A stretch of DNA of 35,784 nt from a virus: positions 1 through 35,784 of IMG/VR virus record IMGVR_UViG_3300035698_014836, one strand, 5' to 3'. Positions 22,977 through 30,600 of this stretch are shown piece after piece. Positions within the stretch are counted from its first letter, which is position 1, and the number at the start of each line of letters is the position of its first letter. The notes beneath the pieces are model-generated. The model was not told where the DNA came from. It made no database searches and saw only the letters and a list, made by a program, of their open reading frames with translations. The position numbers and the translations under genes were made by a program.

Positions 22977-25448
22977 ATGAGCCTAGACGAATGTGTCAGA
23001 CGTGCGGTTGCCGGTGGCGAGATGGACCCGGCGCGAGCGCAAAGAATTGTCGCGCAATACAACGGTGCGTTTGCACAGTTCCAGCAAAGCATGGGCTACA
23101 ACCAGGCTCAGATAGCGGCAGCGCAGCATGTAGCCAAGGCCGCGCGCATTGCTGCCTCTGAAAAGCGCCGCGTGATGCAACTCCAAGCGTCGTCTACAAA
23201 GCGATTAGGCAACCGGATGCAGCAGCACCGCAACATTCGCGGCGATCTGGACCCGGCGCAATTCATGGAGGATCTGGTTTCAAACGCGCGCGGTGCAGGC
23301 GGCGCAACCTTATCTGGCCAATATGAAGCGGTGCGCCGCTCCTTCCGGCGCGATCTGACTTTGGCGATACAGTCATTCAGGGCTAATCTGTTGGGCACCC
23401 GGCGCAAGCAAGAGCTTCTTGACGATGTGGGGCGGTCCATCTTTGGGGAGACTGTTACCGACAAAAAGGCAACCGGCATTGCAGCCTCTTGGGCTGGCGT
23501 AGCCGAGCGCGCGCGATTGCGAGCGAACGCGGCTGGGATGCACATTGGCAAACGTAAGGATTGGGGGCTTCCGCAAAGCCACAGCACAAAAGAGGTGCGC
23601 AAGGCGGGATATCAAGAATGGCGAGACTTCATTCTCCCGCGCCTGGATCTGGACACAATGGGCCGCGAGTATAACAACGGCTTGCCATTCACACCTCAAA
23701 GCATCGAGGCGCTCCTGAAGGACGCGCACGAGGCCATCCGAACGGACGGATATTCTCGCCGGTCGGCTGCGGCTCGCAACGGTTCAGCGATGTATAACAA
23801 GCGGTCAGATCATCGGTTCTTCAAGTTCAATTCTTATGATGATTGGAAGGGATACAATACGCGGTTTGGCTCGGGCCAGGATATCTTTAGGGTGATGATG
23901 GGGCACCTGGACAATGTGGCGATGGATATCTCCATGATGGAGGTCTTAGGGCCGAACCCAACTCACAGTTTTCGCTTCTTGTCGGACGCAGCCAAGCAGC
24001 TCGCCAGCAGATCACCAGACCCCAAGGCTCTGGACCGCGCCACGCGCGTAACCAAGAACGCTGATGATATGATGGACGTGTTTACCGGCCGTTCCAATAT
24101 GCCTCAAAACGAGATGCTTGCGCGCGGTGGGTCGGCCTTGCGAAGCTACCTCACGAGCGCGCACCTCGGATCTGCCGTGGTTACAAGCGTGACGGACTTC
24201 AACACGCAGCGCGTAGCGGCGGGCTTCATCGGCATGAAAAAGCTAGGCTTTATGAAGCAGCTCGCGGCCTTGGCTACGTCACCAGATATGCGCGCAGAGG
24301 CGAACCAGGCGGGCCTTATTTTCGAGAACGCCGTGGACATAGGTAACGCCGTTGGGCGTTTTGAGCTTGAGGAAATGCACATCGAGACGGCCACGCGGCT
24401 GGCTGACTTCACTATCCGAGCTTCCGGCCTGGGCTGGCTTACTGAGGTTCAGCGCCAATCGTTTGGGCTGGAGTTTATGAGCCAAGCAAGCAAGTGGGCG
24501 CAGGGGTCTTGGAAGGATATGGACCCACGGTCTCAGCGCATGTTTAAGAGCTATGGCATAGGCGAGAACGATTGGCCGGTCATCCAGCGCGCAAAGATCC
24601 ACCAGGCAAGTAATGGGCTTCGCATGTTGCGCAGCCAGGAGATCGAGGCAGCAGGCAGTGCCGCCATTGCTGATAGGTATATGGAGGCGATCACGAGCTT
24701 AATAGAGTTTGCGGTTCCATCGACTAGCATCTACGGCAAGGCTGTTGTTCTGGGTCGGACGCAGCCCGGCTCTATTGGTGGCGAGTTCTTGCGGTTTGGC
24801 CTCCAGTTCAAGAGCTTCCCCGTCACGGTGCTGGTAACTCAAGTGGGCCGCATGATGGCTGAGAGCAACCAGGGGCGAAAAAGCTCGGCGCTGTCTTATG
24901 CTGCCGGGCTTCTTGTTGGAAACACAATCCTTGGCGCGCTGGCTATGCAGATGAAAGAAGTAACCAAGGGTAAAGACCCGCGAAGCATGGACAGCATGGA
25001 GTTTTGGTTGTCCGCTATTGCCCAGGGTGGTGGCTTTGGCCTGTTTGGTGACTTCCTGTTCTCGGATGTGAACCGCTTTGGCGGCGGGGTTGGTGAGAGC
25101 TTGGCTGGTCCTGGGGTTGGCTTCCTGGATGACATGCTCCGGTTTACCGTGGGCAACGCGCGTGAGGGGATCATGGGCGAAGACACAAAGGTAGGCCGTG
25201 AGTTCGTGCATCTCTTGCGCAATTACACGCCGGGCGGTTCGCTTTGGTATCTGCGCCTCGCTTATGAGCGCGAGGTTCTTGACCAGCTCCAGCGTATCGT
25301 GGATCCCAAGGCTGCGCAGTCATTCCGTAGGCGCGTTCAGAACGCGCGGGACTACGATACACAGTTCTTCGCGCCGCCGGGTTCTTCTGTTATGCAGGGC
25401 ACAGGTCGCGTTCGGGCACCAGATATAGCAAACGCTTTCGGAGGTTAA
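22977..25448 (+). CDS. Large internal virion/ejection protein (gp16 C-terminal-like)
   Basis: 823 residues, the last of the ejection set. It is helical throughout, with an N-terminal EMDPARAQRIVAQYNGAFAQ region, a central FNTQRVAAGFIGMKKLGFM part and C-terminal hydrophobic, glycine-rich stretches (YAAGLLVGNTILGALAMQM; AIAQGGGFGLFGDFL). It ends with the family pattern GGSLWYLRLAYEREVLDQL, then PKAAQSFRRRV, common in podoviral gp16-like proteins. I see no transglycosylase motif, so cell-wall cutting at entry must come from elsewhere. AAAGGG precedes the ATG. Confidence 0.75.
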   Translation: MSLDECVRRAVAGGEMDPARAQRIVAQYNGAFAQFQQSMGYNQAQIAAAQHVAKAARIAASEKRRVMQLQASSTKRLGNRMQQHRNIRGDLDPAQFMEDLVSNARGAGGATLSGQYEAVRRSFRRDLTLAIQSFRANLLGTRRKQELLDDVGRSIFGETVTDKKATGIAASWAGVAERARLRANAAGMHIGKRKDWGLPQSHSTKEVRKAGYQEWRDFILPRLDLDTMGREYNNGLPFTPQSIEALLKDAHEAIRTDGYSRRSAAARNGSAMYNKRSDHRFFKFNSYDDWKGYNTRFGSGQDIFRVMMGHLDNVAMDISMMEVLGPNPTHSFRFLSDAAKQLASRSPDPKALDRATRVTKNADDMMDVFTGRSNMPQNEMLARGGSALRSYLTSAHLGSAVVTSVTDFNTQRVAAGFIGMKKLGFMKQLAALATSPDMRAEANQAGLIFENAVDIGNAVGRFELEEMHIETATRLADFTIRASGLGWLTEVQRQSFGLEFMSQASKWAQGSWKDMDPRSQRMFKSYGIGENDWPVIQRAKIHQASNGLRMLRSQEIEAAGSAAIADRYMEAITSLIEFAVPSTSIYGKAVVLGRTQPGSIGGEFLRFGLQFKSFPVTVLVTQVGRMMAESNQGRKSSALSYAAGLLVGNTILGALAMQMKEVTKGKDPRSMDSMEFWLSAIAQGGGFGLFGDFLFSDVNRFGGGVGESLAGPGVGFLDDMLRFTVGNAREGIMGEDTKVGREFVHLLRNYTPGGSLWYLRLAYEREVLDQLQRIVDPKAAQSFRRRVQNARDYDTQFFAPPGSSVMQGTGRVRAPDIANAFGG

Positions 25449-25452
25449 TCAC

Positions 25453-26766
25453 ATGACGGTTGCGGCAAATGATCTTTTGGTAGGGCCGCTTGTCCCGGCT
25501 GATGGCGTCACGTTAATCTCCTTAGATTTCTACTTTGAGGACAACGGGCACCTAGAGGTCTACAAGGATGGCTCCGAAACGCCTCTCGTAATCTCGACGG
25601 ATTACACTGTCGCAGCACCAAGCACAGTCAACGCGACAGACGGCTCCATATCGCTCGTGGTCGCAGCTGATGGGGTAAGCAGTTACGCGGTTTTCCTAAA
25701 TCAGCCAATCGTTAGAACGGCAGATATCCAGTTCAGAGGCGAGCTTCGCAGCCCTATTTTTAACGTGTCCCTGGATCGGATTATTAGGTCAATGCAGGGG
25801 CTAAACACCCTTACAAATAGGGTTCTAAGGTTCTCTCGCAATTCCCTGGTGCCTGGCCCATTGGAAACGCTGACCGCTGCGGGTCGCGTGGGAAAGGCGA
25901 TTGGTTTCAATGCTGATGGAACAGAGCTTTCGCTGGTTGATGCGCCCGATGGAGTGGCGGCGTCTGCGGCCACGGCAACAGCGCAGGCCGGGATTGCCAC
26001 AACAAAGGCGGGTGAGGCATCGACCAGCGCCGCCGCTGCCGCAACTTTTGACCCAGCCCTATTCCAAGGCATACGAGCCACGCTGACAAGCATAGGTCTT
26101 CTAGGCACGGCTGCGGGCAAGATGATCTACACGACGGCTGAGAGCGTATGGGCCGAGGCGGATTTAACTACCGCTGCGCGCACTTTCTTAGCGCAAGCGA
26201 GTGCAGCGACGCAGCGGACCGCGCTCGGCGTTGCCGAAGACAGCGCAGACGCTGACCTAACCGTCACCCCAGACGGCGCGTTGCGGCGCGACATTGGCAA
26301 GGCATATATTGATGCGCACGGGGTGGTTCAAAGGGTTCGTGCGGAAATCAACGCTGTCTCTACGTCCACGGCAACTATCCCCGAGGACGACACCATTCCG
26401 CAAAATACAGAAGGCAATGAGCTTCTAACACAAGCAATTACACCGACAAACTCATCTAACAAACTGCACATACAAGCAATCGTATACGCTGGTGTGTCTA
26501 CTGGGCGAGAACTAATACTAGCCTTGTTTCAAGACAGCACGGCCAACGCGGTTGCTGCGATGATCCAAAACTGCCAATCATCCCTCGCACCCCATGCTGT
26601 CATTCTTGACGCGTATTTAACCGCTGGAACCACGTCTGAGACAACTTTTAAATTAAGAATTGGACTCAATAGTGGTGCAACGATGACAATAAACGGGCAA
26701 AGTGGAAATCGGCGGTTTGGTGGTGTTATGGTTTCGTCGCTTACGATCACGGAGATAAAGGCATGA
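25453..26766 (+). CDS. Tail fibre protein (T7 gp17-like N-terminus)
   Basis: 437 residues, with GGAGG before the ATG. Residues 1-150 resemble the T7 tail fibre N-terminal domain that docks to the nozzle: DFYFEDNGHLEVYKDGSETP, then DYTVAAPSTVNATDGSISLV and FRGELRSPIFNVSLDRIIR. Residues 160-200 are an Ala/Thr coiled shaft. The C-terminus from about 300 (IPEDDTIPQNTEGNELLTQA) is a small beta-sandwich tip seen in many phage fibres, likely the receptor-binding part. Trimeric by analogy. Confidence 0.85.
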   Translation: MTVAANDLLVGPLVPADGVTLISLDFYFEDNGHLEVYKDGSETPLVISTDYTVAAPSTVNATDGSISLVVAADGVSSYAVFLNQPIVRTADIQFRGELRSPIFNVSLDRIIRSMQGLNTLTNRVLRFSRNSLVPGPLETLTAAGRVGKAIGFNADGTELSLVDAPDGVAASAATATAQAGIATTKAGEASTSAAAAATFDPALFQGIRATLTSIGLLGTAAGKMIYTTAESVWAEADLTTAARTFLAQASAATQRTALGVAEDSADADLTVTPDGALRRDIGKAYIDAHGVVQRVRAEINAVSTSTATIPEDDTIPQNTEGNELLTQAITPTNSSNKLHIQAIVYAGVSTGRELILALFQDSTANAVAAMIQNCQSSLAPHAVILDAYLTAGTTSETTFKLRIGLNSGATMTINGQSGNRRFGGVMVSSLTITEIKA

Positions 26767-26820
26767 TGGGTCTATCCCTCGGGTGCAGCGCACATAGTGG
26801 CAAGCAGGTAGGATTTGCAA

Positions 26821-27117
26821 ATGGCCTCTGAAAACTGGCACCTCGATAAGCGGGTGCCTCTCGCCCTGATTTTAACAATCGCAATCCAAACGGGCGCGGC
26901 GCTCTGGTTCATGGCAACGCTGAGCGCGCAGGTCGGCGTGAACTCAGCCGAGATTGCCCGGCTCAACGTGCGAACCAGCACCGTTGAGATCATCGGCCAA
27001 GCCCAAGCGGTGCAGCTCGGACGGATCGAAGAACAGATTTCGGGCGTGCGTAGCGACCTGAGCAGGCTTCTCAACGCCATTGAGCGCCAACGCCCTAACC
27101 CCCAACGCAGGAGATAA
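26821..27117 (+). CDS. Small membrane protein with coiled coil (holin candidate)
   Basis: 98 residues from the ATG at 26821 (AGGA upstream; the TTG at 26815 is discarded). A short polar N-terminus is followed by one membrane helix (VPLALILTIAIQTGAALWFM) and a charged coiled coil (QLGRIEEQISGVRSDLSRLL), ending in a basic proline-rich tail. It lies right before the amidase and spanins, so a class III-like holin or lysis regulator is plausible. A single-helix plus coiled-coil protein could also be a virion or superinfection protein. Confidence 0.6.
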   Translation: MASENWHLDKRVPLALILTIAIQTGAALWFMATLSAQVGVNSAEIARLNVRTSTVEIIGQAQAVQLGRIEEQISGVRSDLSRLLNAIERQRPNPQRRR

Positions 27118-27119
27118 AC

Positions 27120-27767
27120 ATGCGTAAAATCACCGAAATAATTATCCATGCGACTGCGACCCGCGCCGATTGGTGGGCTAACCGCAGCACCTCGGACAAG
27201 GTTGCGGAGGTCAAGAAGTGGCACGTTGACGGGCGCGGCTGGTCCGACATTGGCTACCACTTCCTAATCGACCGAGATGGCACAGTAGCCGAGGGGCGAC
27301 CGATTGAACGCACGGGCGCACACGTTAAGGGCCACAACACGGGCACCATCGGCGTCAGCCTGTTTGGCGGTCACGGCGGCGAAAAAGACGGCGCATTTGA
27401 CGACAATTTTACCGAGGACCAAGGCGCGGCGTTGCGCACGTTGATTGCGCGCTTGCAGTCCGAATACGGGCCGGGATTGAAGCTGTCCGGGCATCACGAA
27501 TACGCCAACAAGGCTTGCCCTTGCTTCGATGTGCGGGCGTGGTTCGCGCGCAAAGCGCCTACAGCCCGCACTAGCCCCGCGCAATCAACCACACTGCAAG
27601 CGGCGGCGGTGCAAATCGCGTCTGGCTTGGGCGCAGGCGGCACAGCTATTGGCGCGCTAGACGGCACGGCGCAAATCGTGGCGATGGTATTCGCTGGCGT
27701 TGTCATTCTTGCAGCGCTCTGGATTGTGCGCGAGCGGCTTTCTAAATGGGCGGCGGGCGACAGATGA
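27120..27767 (+). CDS. Endolysin: N-acetylmuramoyl-L-alanine amidase with C-terminal membrane segment
   Basis: 215 residues, with AGGAGA before the ATG. Residues 1-143 are an Amidase_2/T7-lysozyme-like domain: IIIHATAT with zinc ligand H10, WSDIGYHFLIDRDG with the catalytic Y46, GTIGVSLFGG, and GHHEYANKACPCFDV holding the second histidine (H125 or H126), K131 and C133. It cleaves the amide bond between MurNAc and L-Ala in peptidoglycan. Residues about 160-203 are unusual for this family: a small-residue hydrophobic stretch and a strong membrane helix (IVAMVFAGVVILAALWIV), then a basic end. Coupled (ATGA) to the spanin gene. Confidence 0.93.
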   Translation: MRKITEIIIHATATRADWWANRSTSDKVAEVKKWHVDGRGWSDIGYHFLIDRDGTVAEGRPIERTGAHVKGHNTGTIGVSLFGGHGGEKDGAFDDNFTEDQGAALRTLIARLQSEYGPGLKLSGHHEYANKACPCFDVRAWFARKAPTARTSPAQSTTLQAAAVQIASGLGAGGTAIGALDGTAQIVAMVFAGVVILAALWIVRERLSKWAAGDR

Positions 27768-27994
27768 TCGGCTGGTTCCTAACATCGCGCATCGGTCGCG
27801 GCCTCGCCTATCTCGGGCTGGCCGCGTTGGCAGTGCTGGCAATCTGGACGGGCGGGGGGCGATCCGAGCGCGCTCGTCAAAACGCAAAACGAATGGAGGA
27901 ATATCGTGAGACACGCAAGCGCGCGGACGAGGCTGATATTGGCGACGGTGATCCTGACGCTGACCGTAAGTGGTTGCGCGACCGTGGCGAGTAA
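27764..27994 (+). CDS. Rz: Inner-membrane spanin (Rz-like)
   Basis: 76 residues from the ATG overlapping the endolysin stop. An N-terminal membrane helix (GLAYLGLAALAVLAIWTGGG) is followed by a highly charged helix (RSERARQNAKRMEEYRETRK) that would extend into the periplasm. It is short for an i-spanin. The outer-membrane partner starts inside it in another frame, the classic Rz/Rz1 arrangement, which is the main support. Confidence 0.7.
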   Translation: MIGWFLTSRIGRGLAYLGLAALAVLAIWTGGGRSERARQNAKRMEEYRETRKRADEADIGDGDPDADRKWLRDRGE

Positions 27995-28130
27995 CGATGC
28001 AGCCCGCGACGTGCTGGGGCCGCGTATGACCGCCCATGCCGCCGCTCTGGCCGAGGACGGTGGCCCGCGCAGCCTCACGACCGGGCGGGCGCTCATAGCC
28101 ACGTTTGACGCTGTTTTCGGGGTGCAGTGA
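27906..28130 (+). CDS. Rz1: Outer-membrane lipoprotein spanin (Rz1-like)
   Basis: 74 residues starting at GTG 27906, with GGAGG seven bases before. It has a basic N-terminus, hydrophobic core LILATVILTLTVSGC and a lipobox ending at C24, so the mature protein would be a 51-residue outer-membrane lipoprotein. It overlaps the Rz-like gene out of frame by 89 bases. Together the pair fuses inner and outer membranes at the last step of lysis. It confirms a Gram-negative host. Confidence 0.78.
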   Translation: MRHASARTRLILATVILTLTVSGCATVASNDAARDVLGPRMTAHAAALAEDGGPRSLTTGRALIATFDAVFGVQ

Positions 28131-28142
28131 TGCAAAGAAACT

Positions 28143-28175
28143 GCCCCGCCCGGTTGGTCCCGGTGCGGGGCTTTT
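28143..28175 (+). terminator. Strong terminator ending the late operon
   Basis: GCCCCGC (28143-28149) pairs with GCGGGGC (28165-28171), with a further CCGG/CCGG pairing inside, followed by TTTTG. It lies between the convergent lysis genes and the minus-strand operon. On the minus strand the following bases are less T-rich, so it probably works best on plus-strand transcripts. Confidence 0.85.
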
Positions 28176-28191
28176 GTTTGCGTGGTAGTGG

Positions 28192-29082
28192 TTATCCCAG
28201 CGAAACGCGGTTCGCGTCTGCCTTGGTCGCTGTATCGAAGAGCTCGCGCTTGATCGGTTTGAGTTTTTGGCGCTCGGCCTCTTCAATCTCGGTGGTGAAA
28301 TAGTACGTGATCCGCTCGATACCCTCATGGGCAATGCGGCGTGCTCGATCCCACAGCGCCTTGTCAGGGCTTTCGACAGTCTCGCCTCGTGACCATGCCG
28401 CAAGCATCGCCCCTGCCTCTGCGCTGACGTGCTGGCCGGGGTTAAAGCCCATTCGGTGCTGGTCCTGGATCTTATGCGGCAATCCCAGGTTCACGACGCC
28501 TGGCGCGGTTGGCTCCATCGTGAGGGATAGGGTCATCTCGTACTTGAACCGCTTTTCACAGATCGGCACCCAGCCTTGAGACTTCGGCACCACCTTTCCA
28601 CGGTCATCCTTCTGGCTGAGGTCTAGCTTTTCGTCGGCACGCAGGCAAAAAATGATATCGGATCGCACCTGCAAAAACCCGTTCATCATCTTCTTGTGCC
28701 GGGCCTTGGCTTGCAGCCACTTGCCTGGACCGGTCCCTGGGCTTGCCTCCATGATATCGAACAAACCGCCCTGGCCGTCGTATTCGTGTGACGCGCTGTC
28801 CAGGACGATTGCCTTAAACCCTGCCGCCTCAGCAGCCTTGACCGCCTGTAAATAGCGCTCGGGTGTGAATGGCGGCGCGAGGTCCAGGTGCTTGAAGTTG
28901 AAGTTGCTGCGGTAGTGCTTGGCGCGGCCTGCCTCAGTGTCGATCACCGCAAAGGGTTCATCGCCACAAATCCCCGTGGCCAGCTCCATAGCTGACCAGG
29001 TTTTCCCGCCACCGGACGCGCTCGCAATAGAGATCAACAGATGGTTGTCGCCCTCGCCTGGATCTTTGAATGTGAAGCTCAT
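28192..29082 (-). CDS. RecA-like/AAA_24-type ATPase (Sak4-like recombination protein)
   Basis: 296 residues from the ATG at 29082, which overlaps the upstream stop (ATGA); the in-frame extension to 29154 is discarded. The P-loop is SGGGKTW at residues 23-29 (K27, T28), and a Walker B strand AIVLDSASHE lies at about 91-100 after the AVIDTEAGRAKHY segment. This is the pattern of the AAA_24/Sak4 phage ATPases, distant RecA relatives that promote single-strand annealing or strand exchange with an exonuclease partner. The neighbour upstream is such an exonuclease. It is the last gene of the minus-strand operon, before the terminator region. Confidence 0.8.
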   Translation of the reverse strand: MSFTFKDPGEGDNHLLISIASASGGGKTWSAMELATGICGDEPFAVIDTEAGRAKHYRSNFNFKHLDLAPPFTPERYLQAVKAAEAAGFKAIVLDSASHEYDGQGGLFDIMEASPGTGPGKWLQAKARHKKMMNGFLQVRSDIIFCLRADEKLDLSQKDDRGKVVPKSQGWVPICEKRFKYEMTLSLTMEPTAPGVVNLGLPHKIQDQHRMGFNPGQHVSAEAGAMLAAWSRGETVESPDKALWDRARRIAHEGIERITYYFTTEIEEAERQKLKPIKRELFDTATKADANRVSLG

Positions 29083-30068
29083 TCGATCACGTCCCGCTCG
29101 TCTTGGTTCGCGCCCTGGACAGCTGCCGGTTGCCATCCGTCTGGCGCTTGCCACTTGATCGCCATTTCCAGCAGATCCTTGCCCGCGTCTTTGGCAGCCA
29201 GCTCGGCGTCTTTATCCGCGACCAGGTTGCGCTCGTGCCATTCGGGGCACTCCAGCTTGATCGTTTTGGAGATCATGCCAGGCCAGTTGTTTGAGCTCAG
29301 GCATCGCCCCCAGATGTGCAGCGCACGCTCGCGCCGCATGAGGGCGTTAGCCAAGAATGTGGGATCAACCTGGGCAACCAGCAGGAGATAAGGCGCGCTC
29401 GTTTCTTGCACCACAAAGTATTGCTCGGGGTCTTTGCCGGTAAGCATTTTCGCGCCCATGTGGTAGTGCGCGGCCGTCAGATCCCAACCGGCTCCGGCCG
29501 CAAACTTGGCCAGGCTGTTAGGTGAGATATCGGTGCCAGTGGTCTTGTAGTGGATGACGATATTCGCCTCTTTCGAGTAGAAGTCAGGACGGCACCGGCA
29601 CATAACCCCCGCTTCTTTCCACATAATTGTGCCCTCTCGCACAAGCGAACCGGCGTTCTCTGGCCGGAAGAATCTCCCAATCTCAGGGTTCTCCATGACC
29701 TGCTCGCGCGCGGCCTGCGCCATAGCACGCACTCGGGGCATGTTGCTCTTGAGGATTGGCGTTTTGCCTAGAGCATAGGCGACTTCGCGCGCGTCCTTTG
29801 CTGCGCCTGACCGGAAATCTTTGGCGTCAATCTCCGCAATGGGAGAGCCCACACCAGTGAACATGCGGTGCGCGGCCGACCCGAGGTCGAAGATGGCCTT
29901 CTCCTCGCTCTCGGCGTCTTTGTTGAGGCGCGGGGTATTCTGCCAGACCTTGCGGGCTGCGGTGGTCAAAAGATTGCGCACCAGGGAGCTTGTTAGGCTC
30001 GGCTCGTCCATTGGATCCGCCAGGTAGGTTTTGAAATCCATGTCCTCAAGAATTTTTGGCAGTTGCAT
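29079..30068 (-). CDS. PD-(D/E)XK exonuclease (RecE/Cas4-like) with altered catalytic motif
   Basis: 329 residues with AGGAGA before the ATG. The fold signature is clear: FDLGSAAHRM at 60-69 (the GxxxH motif), CRPDFYSKEANIVIHYKTTG at 159-178 (PD then xxK), and GWDLTAAHYHMGAK (the QxAxY-like helix). In a typical member the motif is D-x-K, but here residue 173 is His, not Asp (HYK). The enzyme family makes 3' single-stranded tails for recombination with a RecA-like or annealing partner, here the ATPase at 28192. The His may disable it, may be tolerated, or may be a sequencing error of one base. Confidence 0.8.
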   Translation of the reverse strand: MQLPKILEDMDFKTYLADPMDEPSLTSSLVRNLLTTAARKVWQNTPRLNKDAESEEKAIFDLGSAAHRMFTGVGSPIAEIDAKDFRSGAAKDAREVAYALGKTPILKSNMPRVRAMAQAAREQVMENPEIGRFFRPENAGSLVREGTIMWKEAGVMCRCRPDFYSKEANIVIHYKTTGTDISPNSLAKFAAGAGWDLTAAHYHMGAKMLTGKDPEQYFVVQETSAPYLLLVAQVDPTFLANALMRRERALHIWGRCLSSNNWPGMISKTIKLECPEWHERNLVADKDAELAAKDAGKDLLEMAIKWQAPDGWQPAAVQGANQDERDVIE

Positions 30069-30276
30069 CGTCTATCTCCTTTTTCATTTTGGCTTTCATC
30101 TCGACAAGCCCCTTAAAATCTTCGGCTAGTAGCATATCCACCAGCGTTCCGCCGCGCCTGGCCTTCCAGGATCCTCGGCGCTTTTGGCAGGTCTCGCAGC
30201 AAAACCGTTGCCGACCGTCATCCGGCGCAAATGTCTTGTTGCACTCGTGCCAAAGGCAGACCCTCGCGGGCCTCAC
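30046..30276 (-). CDS. Zinc-finger protein, 76 aa
   Basis: GTG start at 30276 overlapping the upstream stop (GTGA). Residues 7-30 hold a compact zinc site (CLWHEC then RFCCETC) of the type C-x4-C-x13-CC-x2-C, followed by a basic helix (QKRRGSWKARRGG) and a helical acidic-basic tail ending MKKEIDDATAKNS. It resembles small phage DNA-binding zinc proteins. Its end overlaps the exonuclease start by 23 bases, indicating co-translation. Confidence 0.6.
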   Translation of the reverse strand: MRPARVCLWHECNKTFAPDDGRQRFCCETCQKRRGSWKARRGGTLVDMLLAEDFKGLVEMKAKMKKEIDDATAKNS

Positions 30277-30371
30277 GGCATCACCGCACTGGCCAGAAGT
30301 AAGAGGATCCAGCCCGTCCCGAAAATGGCGAGCACTCCGATAAGGTCGCCAATCACATCCCTAATCCGCAT
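30273..30371 (-). CDS. 32-residue membrane peptide
   Basis: ATG at 30371-30369, overlapping the end of the gene upstream. It reads MRIRDVIGDLIGVLAIFGTG, then WILLLLASAVMP and TGA, and the stop overlaps the GTG of the zinc-finger gene. A charged N-terminus and one long hydrophobic helix suit a small inner-membrane protein. The double overlap supports real translation. Confidence 0.5.
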   Translation of the reverse strand: MRIRDVIGDLIGVLAIFGTGWILLLLASAVMP

Positions 30372-30600
30372 TTTCAAACTCCACTTCATTCCAAAGCGAA
30401 CGGATCGCCTCGGCTAAGTCTGTGGGCAGCTTGTCAATATCCACATGAACATCGAGGATCTGGAGGGTGGTGATCTCGATGGTGTCGGGGTTCACGCTGT
30501 CCCATGTGGGGGAGCCCGGCACCCCGTAACTGTCGGGCGAGGTGGTGGCGCTGAATACCACCGTAACTTCCTCGCCCGAGTGTGTGCCCTGGACGTTCAA
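30361..30600 (-). CDS. Hypothetical acidic protein, about 79 aa
   Basis: The frame is open from an ATG at 30636, but the TTG at 30600 overlaps the stop of the preceding gene (TTGA) and has GAGG upstream, the pattern used throughout this phage. The product is beta-rich at first (EVTVVFSATTSPDSYG), then acidic and helical (DIDKLPTDLAEAIRSLW). No family recognised. If the ATG is used, the protein has 12 extra residues at the front. Confidence 0.45.
   Translation of the reverse strand: MNVQGTHSGEEVTVVFSATTSPDSYGVPGSPTWDSVNPDTIEITTLQILDVHVDIDKLPTDLAEAIRSLWNEVEFENAD

Noticed and set aside
26763-26831. 22-codon frame overlapping the fibre stop (ATGA) and the next gene start
   Set aside because: No ribosome binding site, poor composition, and it overlaps the well-supported start at 26821; LSLGC is too short to be a lipoprotein signal.
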